DNA from: Lawsonibacter celer | GTDB lineage: Bacteria > Bacillota > Clostridia > Oscillospirales > Oscillospiraceae | DNA length: 64,000 bases | Assembly: GCF_014281125.1 (NCBI RefSeq) | Contig: NZ_JACOEA010000003.1 | Location: 124,001 to 188,000 of the forward strand | Reading direction: 5' to 3' | Shown here: positions 41,998 through 50,454 of the stretch, one piece after another | Layout: each line of letters starts with the position of its first letter | Numbering within the stretch: the stretch's first letter is position 1 | Program-made: the position numbers and the translations under genes | Notes under the pieces: model-generated | What the model was told of the DNA's origin: nothing | The model's database searches: none | Seen by the model: the letters and a program-made list of their open reading frames with translations, nothing else

Positions 41998-42016
41998 CAG
42001 ACAGGAGGAAGATCAG

Positions 42017-42529
42017 ATGGAATTTTTAGACCTGGTTAAAGCGCGCTATTCGTGCAAACAATTCGACGGCCGTCCGGTGGCTCCGGCACAGCTGGACGCC
42101 ATTCTGGAGGCCGGACGCGCCGCGCCCACCGCCAAAAACCTGCAGGAACAGCGCGTCTATGTGGTGCAGTCTCAGGAGGGTCTGGACAAAATCGACCGCA
42201 TCAGCCCCTGCCGCTACGGGGCGGCCACCGTGGTGGTGGTGGCCTTTGACCGGGAAAACGTGTTCACCTATCCCGGCGGCAAACGTGACTCCGGGGTAGA
42301 GGACGCCACCATTGTGGCCACCCACATGTTGCTGGCCGCCAAGGCTGTTGGGGTGGACAGCTGCTGGATCAACTTCTTTGACCCGGAGGTCGCGGCCAAG
42401 GAGCTGGGTCTGCCAGAAAACGAGGAGGTTCTCATGCTGCTGGATCTGGGCTATCCCGCGGAGGGGGGCGGTCCATTGGAGAAGCACAGTAGCCGCAAGC
42501 CTCTGGCTGAAACGGTTGTTTATCTGTAA
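42017..42529 (+). CDS. Nitroreductase-family FMN oxidoreductase
   Basis: This 170-residue protein is a compact member of the nitroreductase fold. It starts with the FMN-contacting RYSCKQFDGRPV and continues with LEAGRAAPTAKNLQEQRVYV, the central VEDATIVATHMLLAAKAVG, and the C-terminal LLDLGYPAEG. Such enzymes reduce nitro groups, quinones or flavins with NAD(P)H. AGGAGG precedes ATG 42017. Placement right after a TetR gene and before a flavodoxin fragment suggests a small redox-stress operon. The substrate is unknown. Confidence 0.88.
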   Translation: MEFLDLVKARYSCKQFDGRPVAPAQLDAILEAGRAAPTAKNLQEQRVYVVQSQEGLDKIDRISPCRYGAATVVVVAFDRENVFTYPGGKRDSGVEDATIVATHMLLAAKAVGVDSCWINFFDPEVAAKELGLPENEEVLMLLDLGYPAEGGGPLEKHSSRKPLAETVVYL

Positions 42530-42557
42530 TTCTCGTCCAAAACGGAGGAATTTATTG

Positions 42558-42716
42558 ATGAGCAGCGTTCTGGTCACGTACTCTTCCGCCAGCGGGGTAA
42601 CCGCCCAGCTGGCGAACACCCTGGCCGGTGCCATTGGTGCGGACCTTCGGGAGGGCAGGCGCTTTTCCGCCCGCACCGGTGTGGCGGAGCTGAAGGCCTG
42701 GGCCGAGCATTTTTGA
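42558..42716 (+). pseudogene. N-terminal fragment of a flavodoxin
   Basis: ATG 42558 with GGAGG upstream opens a flavodoxin start: SSVLVTYSSASGVTAQLANT, then LAGAIGADL. After about 30 residues the sequence departs from the family and stops at 52 residues, while a flavodoxin needs about 140-180. The following 220 bases contain no continuation in any frame that I trust. It is a truncated relic of a gene that is commonly paired with this kind of TetR/nitroreductase set. Confidence 0.7.
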
Positions 42717-42860
42717 AAGCTCCCGCCACAGCCCCATGGATCCACTGAACCGGGTATTCCATCTGGGTAAGGCCATGCGCCTTGATAGGTTTTCTATCTT
42801 GTTGTGTTCCCACAGCTGTTTAAGATCTTTTGCCTTCACAAAAAACAGAAAGCCTCACGA

Positions 42861-42906
42861 AAAGCCAGGTATCCCCTCCCTAAGCAGGAAGGGGACGCCT
42901 GGCTTT
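42861..42906. terminator. Hairpin terminator between convergent units
   Basis: AAAGCCAGG (42861-42869) pairs with CCTGGCTTT (42898-42906), with an inner TCCCCT/AGGGGA stem. It can terminate transcription from both sides. Confidence 0.75.
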
Positions 42907-42939
42907 CTACCTTGTTTTATTGATCCCGTTTTGTCCGGT

Positions 42940-43818
42940 TTAGGTGCGCGCATCCAGCTGAAGGATTGCGCGGGCCTCCTCGGGCGTGGCCACCTCCATC
43001 TCCAATTCGTGGATAATGCGCACCATGCGCTCCACAAACTGGGCGTTGGACTTGGCCAGTTCACCCTTGCGGTAGTAGATGTTGTCCTCCATGCCTACGC
43101 GTACGTGCCCGCCCTTGAGCAGGGAATAGACGTTTCCGTCCAACTGGCTGGCGCCGATGGCCATAACCGTGAAGATGGCCTTTTCCTGGGGCGGAATCAT
43201 ACTCAGCATCATGTCGACATTTTTCTGGCTATAAGCAATGGAGCCCTGGCTGATGCGGTCCATTCCCATGACAAAGGTCAGTCCTACGTCCTCGGGCAGC
43301 ACTCCGGCGGGTTTGAGGTGCTTAAATACCTCGTCCACAGTAACTGGGTTAAAGCACTCCAGCTCCGGTCGGATCCCCAGGTCCTTCATCTTTTGGGCGC
43401 TCTCCTTCAGCCATTTGCGGGTCCACATATAGATCCAGGTCAGGTCCTGCCATGAGGTGGTGATAAGGGAGCAGTCCAGAGAGCACATATCGGGCAGCGA
43501 TTCCTTGGGCAGATTCAGGCAGGCCAGCCCGTCGTCCGCCGTGGATCCAGGGGCAGACGCAGGGGCGGTGGAATTCTGGATAATCAGCGGACATTTGGCC
43601 CGAATACCGGTGTTGATTTCTCCAAAGGTATTGGTGTCACAGGTGGACTTGCCCTCCTTGTCCCTGGTATGGACATGTACAATGGCTGCGCCGGCGTTAT
43701 AGCAATCATAGGCGGAGGCGATGATCTCGTCTGGCTGCTCGGGTAGATTGGGGTTGGACGCCTTGCCCTGGAACGCACCCGTTTGGGCTACCGTAATGAT
43801 AACTTTTCTTTTTGCCAT
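42940..43818 (-). CDS. BKACE-family beta-keto acid cleavage enzyme
   Basis: The 292-residue protein belongs to the BKACE family (DUF849; prototype 3-keto-5-aminohexanoate cleavage enzyme, Kce), which condenses a beta-keto acid with acetyl-CoA to give acetoacetate and a new CoA ester. The zinc motif is H48-V-H50 (AAIVHVHTRD); IIQNSTAPAS supplies the conserved Ser, and HVRVGMEDNIYYRKG the conserved Arg, Glu and Asp. At the position of Kce Glu14, which contacts the amino group of its substrate, this protein has Phe16 (TGAF). So the substrate is probably not the lysine-pathway amino acid. AGGAGA precedes ATG 43818. It shares a minus-strand operon with a sodium:solute symporter. Confidence 0.9.
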   Translation of the reverse strand: MAKRKVIITVAQTGAFQGKASNPNLPEQPDEIIASAYDCYNAGAAIVHVHTRDKEGKSTCDTNTFGEINTGIRAKCPLIIQNSTAPASAPGSTADDGLACLNLPKESLPDMCSLDCSLITTSWQDLTWIYMWTRKWLKESAQKMKDLGIRPELECFNPVTVDEVFKHLKPAGVLPEDVGLTFVMGMDRISQGSIAYSQKNVDMMLSMIPPQEKAIFTVMAIGASQLDGNVYSLLKGGHVRVGMEDNIYYRKGELAKSNAQFVERMVRIIHELEMEVATPEEARAILQLDART

Positions 43819-43854
43819 GGTTGTTTCTCCTTTCAATGCTTCCATGCTTGCCGC

Positions 43855-45393
43855 TCAGCGGCTGCCGACCTGCTCGGCGAGATACTCCTTTGTGCCCTCC
43901 TGGTACATGGAGCCGTACAGCTCTCGATATCCAGGGGTACGGAAAAACGCGGGGCGTTTATCCACCAGACAGTTCACCACGATGGTCACGATGGTGACAA
44001 TGCTCATCAGCCAGATGGGATGGACAAAAATGGGGGTCAGCTTGGCGCTGAACAGAACCCAGACCACCATGGTGATATAGGCGGCAATCATAATAGACAT
44101 CGCCGTGGTCTTACGGCACAGCTTGGGGCAGTACAGGGTGAGAAAGATAATGGCGAAGAAGGGAACCGACATCGCCAAGCCGGCGCCCACGAAATTCAGC
44201 AGCATCTTGACAAAGAATGAGCAAAACAGCGCGGCCATGGTAAAGATAATGATACCCAGCACACTGATGTTCTTCTCCCGCTTGCCGCTCATGCTCACCC
44301 CACGGCGCTCCATACCAGGCTTGACCAAATCGTTCATAATCAGAGTCGTGGCGGAGATGGGCAGGTTGGTGGCGGTAGACACGCAGGCCGCCCACATGCC
44401 GGCCAGGCAGAATCCTGCCAGCGCCTTGGGCATGGCGTTGATGACCATAGGCATGACGGCGGCAGTATTCTCCAGATTGGGATAGAGCACATGCCCCGCC
44501 ATACCGATGGAGGCACAGATATATCCCATGGGGGCTACCAGCAGGCCGCCGATAATGAAGGCCCAGCGGGCGGTCTTTTCACTCTTGGCCGTGGTGATGC
44601 ACTGAACCTGGGACTGCTGCCCGCCCACGTTGGTGATCATCATCACCGGATAGGCCAGCCAATAGGCCCATCCCATCCCTTTGACGGGGCTGAGGTAGGT
44701 GTCGACGCCGGGGTCAGCCGGCAGGTTTGCCACCACATTATCCCAGCCGCCCACGCTGGGGTTGGCAAACACCGAGACGAAGGCAATGATAACAGCGGCC
44801 CAGCACATAATCATGTTGAGCACATTGACCGAGCCGCAACTCATCCAGCCGCCGAAGATGGCAATCAGCAGATAAATTACGGCGGAGACCAGCATGCCGG
44901 TGGTCATGGAGAAGTACTCCGGCAGCAGGGTGCTCAGAATTGTGCCTCCGCCGATAAACTGGCTGACCATGATGACAAAATTCATGAACACCTGCCCCAC
45001 CACAGACACCTTACGGGTCGCTCCGCCGTATGCGTCACCATAGAGCTGAGAAACGGTGTTCATCCGCACGCGGCGGTATTTGCCTGCAAAGAAAATTCCG
45101 ATAATGGTCACGCCTAGGCCCAGCCAGAAGGGATGTGTGCCTCCGGCAAAGCCATAGACATATCCGCTCTGGGCCGCGCCGGTCGTGGCGTTGGCGCCAA
45201 TGGCCACACCCATAATGGAACACATTACCATGGGAAATGTCATGGACTTGCTGGCCAGCAGGAAGCTGTCCGCACCTCCGGACCCCAGCTTTTTTGCCTT
45301 TTTTTCCTGTATCTTATTGGAGACGGCAGCAATGACAAAGAGCGCGACAAAGTAGATCAGCACAATGGCAAGGGCTACGAAGTTATTTTGCAT
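43855..45393 (-). CDS. Sodium:solute symporter family transporter
   Basis: This 512-residue membrane protein has about 13 helices and the SSS-family pattern: a sodium-site region GVAIGANATTGAAQSGYVYG, the long helix with WAAVIIAFVSVFANPS, then GGQQSQVQCITTAKSEKTAR, the family's conserved loop. GGAGGG lies nine bases before ATG 45393, and the enzyme gene follows after 36 bases. It is the first gene of the minus-strand unit and probably imports the BKACE substrate or its precursor with sodium. The solute cannot be named from sequence. Confidence 0.92.
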   Translation of the reverse strand: MQNNFVALAIVLIYFVALFVIAAVSNKIQEKKAKKLGSGGADSFLLASKSMTFPMVMCSIMGVAIGANATTGAAQSGYVYGFAGGTHPFWLGLGVTIIGIFFAGKYRRVRMNTVSQLYGDAYGGATRKVSVVGQVFMNFVIMVSQFIGGGTILSTLLPEYFSMTTGMLVSAVIYLLIAIFGGWMSCGSVNVLNMIMCWAAVIIAFVSVFANPSVGGWDNVVANLPADPGVDTYLSPVKGMGWAYWLAYPVMMITNVGGQQSQVQCITTAKSEKTARWAFIIGGLLVAPMGYICASIGMAGHVLYPNLENTAAVMPMVINAMPKALAGFCLAGMWAACVSTATNLPISATTLIMNDLVKPGMERRGVSMSGKREKNISVLGIIIFTMAALFCSFFVKMLLNFVGAGLAMSVPFFAIIFLTLYCPKLCRKTTAMSIMIAAYITMVVWVLFSAKLTPIFVHPIWLMSIVTIVTIVVNCLVDKRPAFFRTPGYRELYGSMYQEGTKEYLAEQVGSR

Positions 45394-45449
45394 ACTTTTT
45401 ATCCCTCCACACAAAATTTTGAGTGGGCACCCAACAGTCATGTTCCCTT

Positions 45450-45466
45450 TGCAATTGTCATGCCAA
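45450..45466 (-). promoter_or_regulatory. Sigma-54 promoter for symporter-BKACE operon
   Basis: On the minus strand TTGGCAT, five bases, TTGCA gives the invariant -24 GG and -12 GC with the exact ten bases between them. Transcription would start near 45,438, about 45 bases before the symporter ATG. Confidence 0.75.
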
Positions 45467-45758
45467 TTTTTTAATCTTTTTTCTCAAATGCCCGTATTGA
45501 CGGGATTTTTAAATTTTTTGCCCTTTTTGATCTCCCTTGTTTCCCCGTGTCTTTTGATCGAATTACGCACTTTTGCCCATTTTAAGCTTTCAAATAGGCA
45601 TTGCTGCATTTTCCCTCTATTCCTGCGTTTTTCTTCCCGTTTCTTTTCCCTCCGAAATTTAAATTACGCATTTTTGCCTATTTCAAAAAAATCTAAAAAG
45701 GCCTTCCGCCCCCTCAATCTCTTTGTCTGCGGGCCTTTCGGCACTCCGCCCCCTACTT
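45467..45758. promoter_or_regulatory. Shared upstream activating region between divergent sigma-54 promoters
   Basis: Two near-identical blocks, AATTACGCACTTTTGCCCAT (45561-45580) and AATTACGCATTTTTGCCTAT (45662-45681), lie 101 bases apart. A partial inverted version (AATAGGCATTGCTGCATTTT, 45593-45612) sits between them. The position, 80-200 bases from each promoter, is where sigma-54 activators bind. The likely binder is the PAS-AAA-Fis protein encoded at 48,830. No gene is seen in this stretch. Confidence 0.6.
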
Positions 45759-45774
45759 TGGCACACTGCTTGCT
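45759..45774 (+). promoter_or_regulatory. Sigma-54 promoter for CoA-transferase operon
   Basis: TGGCAC, five bases, TTGCT matches the sigma-54 consensus, with GG at 45760-45761 and GC at 45772-45773 ten bases apart. The gene starts 44 bases downstream. Confidence 0.85.
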
Positions 45775-45817
45775 TTTTAAAGAAATAGACTTTAAAATGT
45801 TTAGGAGTGATCAAAGC

Positions 45818-47383
45818 ATGGTTCAATTCGTATCTGCTCAAGAGGCAGTAAGCCGCTTAAAAGACGGCATGACGGTTGGAATCGGCGGATTTGGGGCCTA
45901 CGGTCCCTCGGACGAGCTGCTCTCCGCCCTGGAGCGTCGCTATGCCCAGGAGGGGCATCCCGTCAACCTCACGGTGGTGGCCGGAATCAGCGGCGGCGAC
46001 AATTCGGAACAGGATATCGCTTTTAACCGCCTCAAAGCCCCCGGTCTGCTGGGCACGATCATTGCCGGGCATTTCGGCAACGCGCCCTGTATTGCCAAAA
46101 TGGTGAGCAGAAATGAGGTTGCGGCCTTTGCGGTCCCGCTGGGCGTGGTGATGCACCTGCTCCGGGCCATTGCCGGACATAAGCCCGGCGTTCTTACCCA
46201 TATCGGCCTGGGCACCTTTGCCGATCCCCGTGAGGATGGCTGCCGGGCGAACGGCCGGGCCAGGGAGTCGGGCCGGGAGGTGGTCTCCCTGGTCGAGCTG
46301 GACGGACGGGATTATCTGTTTTACCCCTCATTCCCCATAGATTTCTGCCTGATCCGCGGCACCTATGCGGATGAGGACGGTAACATCTCCCTGAAGCACG
46401 AGGCACTCACTGAAGCCCAGCTGGAAATGGCCGCGGCCGTCCACAACAGCGGCGGAACCGTTGTGGTTCAGGTGGAGGAGATCGTCAAACGCGGCACGCT
46501 GCCCCCCAAGGAGGTGCGCATCCACAACTCCCTGGTGGACTTTGTGGTGAAATCCCAGCCGCTCAACCACGCCCAGTCTTATGCCTGCGGCCGTTACCGC
46601 CCGGAGCTGACTGGGGAGACCCAGGTGCCCACCACCGCGATCCCCCCCATGCCTCTGGATATCCGCAAGGTCATTGCCCGCCGGGCCGCCATGGAGCTGC
46701 GTCCCGGCTGTCTGGTAAATCTTGGCATCGGCATTCCCTCCGGCGTGGCCAATGTGGCCAACGAAGAGGGAATTGCCGCCCAGATGACGCTCTCGCTGGA
46801 GTCCGGCCCTTTGGGCGGCGTCCCCGTGGACGGCGTCGGCTTCGGTGCGGCGGTCAATTCAGAGGCCATCTACAGCGTGTGCGACACCTTTGACCTGTAC
46901 GACGGCGGCGTTTTGGACATGGCCTTTCTGGGCGCGGCGGAAATTGACCGGCAGGGCAATGTAAACGTATCCAAATTCGGAACCCGCTGCACTGGTCCGG
47001 GCGGTTTTATCAACATCTCCCAAAACGCCCGCAAGGTGTTCTATGTGGGCGCCTTCACCTCAGGCAAGCTGTTGGCTGAGATCTCCAGGGGACAGCTTAA
47101 AATCATCCAGGAGGGACCGGGTGTTAAATTTGTGGATCACGTCCAGCAGATCACGTTCTCAGCCGCTTATGCCGCCCAGAGCGGGCAGGAGGTCATGTAC
47201 ATCACCGAGCGGGCGGTATTCCGCCTGACCCCCGACGGCTTGGTGCTGACCGAAATTGCGCCGGGCATTGACCTGGAGGGGGACGTTCTTGCCCACATGC
47301 TTTTCCGTCCCGCCGTGGCGCCGGACTTGAAGCAGATGGACCCGCGTATTTTCCGGGACGCGCCCATGGGGCTGCAGCTGTGA
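45818..47383 (+). CDS. Acyl-CoA:acetate/3-ketoacid CoA-transferase (YdiF/propionate CoA-transferase type)
   Basis: The 521-residue single-chain CoA-transferase has both halves fused. The N-terminal half carries DGMTVGIGGFGAYGPSDELL; the C-terminal half carries VNLGIGIPSGVANVANEEG and the catalytic Glu328 in LSLESGPLGGVP, which forms the glutamyl-CoA intermediate. It swaps CoA between short-chain acids. ATG 45818 has AGGAG ten bases upstream; the in-frame ATG 21 bases earlier is too near the promoter. Beside a BKACE enzyme it could activate the incoming acid or recycle acetoacetate to acetoacetyl-CoA. Its stop overlaps the next start (GTGA). Confidence 0.93.
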   Translation: MVQFVSAQEAVSRLKDGMTVGIGGFGAYGPSDELLSALERRYAQEGHPVNLTVVAGISGGDNSEQDIAFNRLKAPGLLGTIIAGHFGNAPCIAKMVSRNEVAAFAVPLGVVMHLLRAIAGHKPGVLTHIGLGTFADPREDGCRANGRARESGREVVSLVELDGRDYLFYPSFPIDFCLIRGTYADEDGNISLKHEALTEAQLEMAAAVHNSGGTVVVQVEEIVKRGTLPPKEVRIHNSLVDFVVKSQPLNHAQSYACGRYRPELTGETQVPTTAIPPMPLDIRKVIARRAAMELRPGCLVNLGIGIPSGVANVANEEGIAAQMTLSLESGPLGGVPVDGVGFGAAVNSEAIYSVCDTFDLYDGGVLDMAFLGAAEIDRQGNVNVSKFGTRCTGPGGFINISQNARKVFYVGAFTSGKLLAEISRGQLKIIQEGPGVKFVDHVQQITFSAAYAAQSGQEVMYITERAVFRLTPDGLVLTEIAPGIDLEGDVLAHMLFRPAVAPDLKQMDPRIFRDAPMGLQL

Positions 47384-48798
47384 GTGCCCGGCCGGCCGCA
47401 AGCCCTCCCGCGGGAGGCGCCAAGCGCGCGGTGAAAAAATCCCTGCTGATCCTTTTCACCCTGCTGCCTCCCCTGATTCTCCTGCTTCTGCGGCCCTTCG
47501 GCATGGATGGGCGGCAGAGCGCAATCCTGGCCGCTCTGATTTTGACCATCCTCTGGTGGGTCTCTGGCGCGGTGGAACGCACGGCTGCCTCGGTCTTTCT
47601 GCTGGCCGTCTTTTTTCTCTTCAGCGGCGCTCCGGCGGCCACGGTGTTCACCTTCCCCCGCTCAGAGAATTTTCTGATGATTCTCTTTTCCTTTTTGTTC
47701 TCTCAGGGAATCTCCAACAGCGGCCTGGCGGACCGGCTGCTTCAGCCTCTGCTGGGCCGGGCCGCCCGCTCCATTCCCCGCCTGCTCCTGTCCATGGTGT
47801 GCTGCAGTCTGGCCATGATTTTTGTCATTCCGCAGCCCTTCTCCCGCATCATCATTCTGTCCGCCATCTATTCCAGCTTTTTTGACCGTCTCCCCTGTGT
47901 CCTGGAACGCCGGAGCTTGAAGCCGGTGCTGATGCTGGGGCTCTTTCTGAGTGCTGTGCTGGCGGATATGCTGCTGCTCCGGGGTGACATCATTCTCAAC
48001 GGCGCGCTGGTGTCCATGGGCGGAGTGGCTATGGACGAGGGGACATGGATACGCTATATGTTTGTTCCCACGGCGGTTCTCCTTTTGCTGGCGCTTGTAC
48101 TGTTTGCTCTGGTGTTCCGGCGTGAGCTACGCGGGTACCGGTGCAGCCCGGCCGACCTCCCCTCCGCCCCGAAGGCCCCCCTTACCCGCCGGGAAAAGGG
48201 CTGCCTGGTATTCATTGTGTGCATTGTGGTCCTCTGGGCCACCGAGGATCTCCACGGGATCAGCGGCACCCTTACGGTCATTGCGGGCACCGCCCTTATG
48301 TTTCTGCCGGGCCTGGGTCTCTTAGGACTCCACGACCTCAAATCCGTCAATCTGAAGCTGCTGGTCTTTCTCACCGCCGCCTTTGCCATCGGCGGGGTTC
48401 TAAAAAGCTGCGGCGTGGCGGACATTCTTTTCTCCCGATTTATGTTCCTCTTTCCGGAGACGTTCTCCCTAGGCTATATTGCGGTGGTCCTGCTCACCTG
48501 TATTGTGCTGCACATGGTGCTGGGCAGCAATGTGACCACCATGTCCGTCGTCGTGCCGGGCCTGATGACCATCGGCGCAGGTGTGGCTCCGCCCCTTATC
48601 CTGCTGTTTCTCATTTACATTGCCATCTGCGGCCACTTTATTCTCCCCTTTCACCATGTAATGCTCCTTTTGGGGGAGGGAAAGGGCTATTACGGCACCA
48701 GCCACATGGTGCGTTTGGGCATCCCCCTGACCGTTTTAATCCTGCTGTGCGCCATTCTCGTCTATATGGGCTGGTGGCAGCTGCTGGGCCTTCTATAA
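47380..48798 (+). CDS. SLC13/DASS-like anion transporter
   Basis: The 472-residue membrane protein has about 12 helices. Features shared with the divalent anion:sodium symporter and related carriers include a repeated inner architecture and a late loop LGSNVTTMSVVVPGLMTIG, which resembles the SNT signature of that family. The GTG start overlaps the CoA-transferase stop by four bases, so the two are coupled. It probably moves a carboxylate, either the substrate in or a product such as acetate or acetoacetate out. The cluster thus has two unrelated carriers, one on each divergent arm. Confidence 0.8.
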   Translation: MSARPAASPPAGGAKRAVKKSLLILFTLLPPLILLLLRPFGMDGRQSAILAALILTILWWVSGAVERTAASVFLLAVFFLFSGAPAATVFTFPRSENFLMILFSFLFSQGISNSGLADRLLQPLLGRAARSIPRLLLSMVCCSLAMIFVIPQPFSRIIILSAIYSSFFDRLPCVLERRSLKPVLMLGLFLSAVLADMLLLRGDIILNGALVSMGGVAMDEGTWIRYMFVPTAVLLLLALVLFALVFRRELRGYRCSPADLPSAPKAPLTRREKGCLVFIVCIVVLWATEDLHGISGTLTVIAGTALMFLPGLGLLGLHDLKSVNLKLLVFLTAAFAIGGVLKSCGVADILFSRFMFLFPETFSLGYIAVVLLTCIVLHMVLGSNVTTMSVVVPGLMTIGAGVAPPLILLFLIYIAICGHFILPFHHVMLLLGEGKGYYGTSHMVRLGIPLTVLILLCAILVYMGWWQLLGLL

Positions 48799-48829
48799 AA
48801 AGACGTGCATCAGAAAGGTGTGAGTCATT

Positions 48830-50287
48830 GTGCAGAGCGACAATTTCAAGGAGCTCCTGGATACCGGCCTGCTGCAGATTATTCTGGATACCTCTCCCGA
48901 CGGCTTCACCTACACCGACAAGACCGGCTACATTACCTACATCAACAAGACCTATTCCAAGCTCACCGGTCTTTCCGAGGAGCTGATTCTGGGAAACAAT
49001 GTCCACCAGCTGATGGAGCAGGGATATCCCGTCTCCCGCATGATGCTGGAGGTTTTCGAAACCCGTCAGCCTAAGTCCGAACTGATTCAGTACAGTATGG
49101 ATACCGACCGGCAGATTATGGTCTCCATCGCTCCGGTCTATGACGAGGCCCGAAATTTCTGCGGAGTCGTGGGGAGCTTCCGGGACATGACCGAGCTGAT
49201 GGATCTGCGCCGGAAAATGGAGACCACCTATCTGGAATTTGACCGGGAGCTCAAGGCCCGCTCAGAGGCCAACAAGGTCCTGCGCCACCGGATTTACGAA
49301 ATGCTTCATCTGATGGAGGACTACGACCTGGTGGGCAAAAGCCCGCAGATGCGGCGCCTGGCCGAGCTGGCCTATCGGATCTGCAATGTAAACTCCACCG
49401 TGCTTATTACAGGTGAATCCGGCGTGGGCAAAGACGTGTTCTGCCAAATGATTCACAAATTCGGCGGCGCCGACCGGGCCTACATCAAGATCTCCTGCGG
49501 AGCAATTCCGGAAAACCTGCTGGAATCAGAGCTTTTCGGCTACGAGCCGGGCTCCTTCACCGGGGCGAGCCGCAGCGGGAAGCCCGGCATTTTCGAACTG
49601 GCCGGGGACGGCACCGTCTTTTTGGACGAGATCGGCGAAATGCCGCTTCAGCTCCAGGTCAAGCTGCTGACCGTGCTTCAGGACCGGAAATTCTTCCGCA
49701 TCGGCGGGACCAGGGCGCTGCCCATGAACGCCCGCGTCATCGCCGCCACCAATCGGAACCTGAAGCAGGAGGTGGAGCAGGGCCGCTTCCGCCAGGATCT
49801 CTATTACCGGCTCAACGTGATTCCCGTGCAGATTCCCCCTCTGCGGGAACGCAAGGAGGATATTCTGCCCCTGGCCGACCACATGCTGGAGGTTCTCAAT
49901 CAAAAAAACGGCACCCGCAAGCTGCTCAACGCGGAACTGCGCGGGGTGCTCACCGCATATCACTGGCCTGGCAACATCCGCGAACTCAATAATCTCATCG
50001 AGCGCATGTATGTCCTCTCCAACGGCGATCTGCTGGGGGTGGAGGTGCTGCCGGATGAGCTGGCCGCTCTGCTGCCGCGGGAGGGCAGCGTATTGCTCCG
50101 AAAGGAGGACACGCTCCGCGACGCCATGGCCCGGGTGGAGGCGGAGCTGATCCGCCAGAGCCTTCGGGACGACCGCAGCCTTCAGGAGATTGCCGAGGGG
50201 CTGGGGATTGATCTGTCCACCCTGGTGCGGAAGATCCGCAAGTACCATCTGCCCTACCGCTATAAGCGCGGAACGTCCGGCCCGTAG
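48830..50287 (+). CDS. Sigma-54-dependent transcriptional activator (PAS-AAA-Fis)
   Basis: This 485-residue protein has an N-terminal PAS domain (residues about 8-130; [20 protein letters not shown]), a short coiled coil, a central AAA domain and a C-terminal Fis-type HTH ([20 protein letters not shown]). The AAA part has Walker A GESGVGKD, the sigma-54 contact loop GSFTGA, and Walker [10 protein letters not shown], so it can open sigma-54 promoters. GTG 48830 has AGAAAGG upstream. It ends the plus-strand operon that begins at a sigma-54 promoter, so it probably senses a small molecule through PAS and drives both divergent arms. Confidence 0.95.
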   Translation: MQSDNFKELLDTGLLQIILDTSPDGFTYTDKTGYITYINKTYSKLTGLSEELILGNNVHQLMEQGYPVSRMMLEVFETRQPKSELIQYSMDTDRQIMVSIAPVYDEARNFCGVVGSFRDMTELMDLRRKMETTYLEFDRELKARSEANKVLRHRIYEMLHLMEDYDLVGKSPQMRRLAELAYRICNVNSTVLITGESGVGKDVFCQMIHKFGGADRAYIKISCGAIPENLLESELFGYEPGSFTGASRSGKPGIFELAGDGTVFLDEIGEMPLQLQVKLLTVLQDRKFFRIGGTRALPMNARVIAATNRNLKQEVEQGRFRQDLYYRLNVIPVQIPPLRERKEDILPLADHMLEVLNQKNGTRKLLNAELRGVLTAYHWPGNIRELNNLIERMYVLSNGDLLGVEVLPDELAALLPREGSVLLRKEDTLRDAMARVEAELIRQSLRDDRSLQEIAEGLGIDLSTLVRKIRKYHLPYRYKRGTSGP

Positions 50288-50314
50288 CCGCCCGGCGGTT
50301 CCGTCTCTCCCAAA

Positions 50315-50354
50315 ATCCGCCGCCGCCCAAAGGGGCGGCGGCGGATCCTTTTTT
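50315..50354 (+). terminator. Terminator after the activator gene
   Basis: A perfect 14-bp stem (ATCCGCCGCCGCCC / GGGCGGCGGCGGAT), four-base loop and a six-T run. Confidence 0.93.
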
Positions 50355-50454
50355 GCCATTCCGGCCGGATGTCTGTCTAATTCAATTGCTTTTTTCCCTA
50401 TCCAGGTGTAAAATACCTTTGCTTATTTTTCCGCAATCAAACGGAGGTGCTTTT

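Noticed and set aside
42558..42716. An intact small flavodoxin
   Set aside because: Only the phosphate-loop part is present; the FMN-binding loops and two thirds of the fold are missing.
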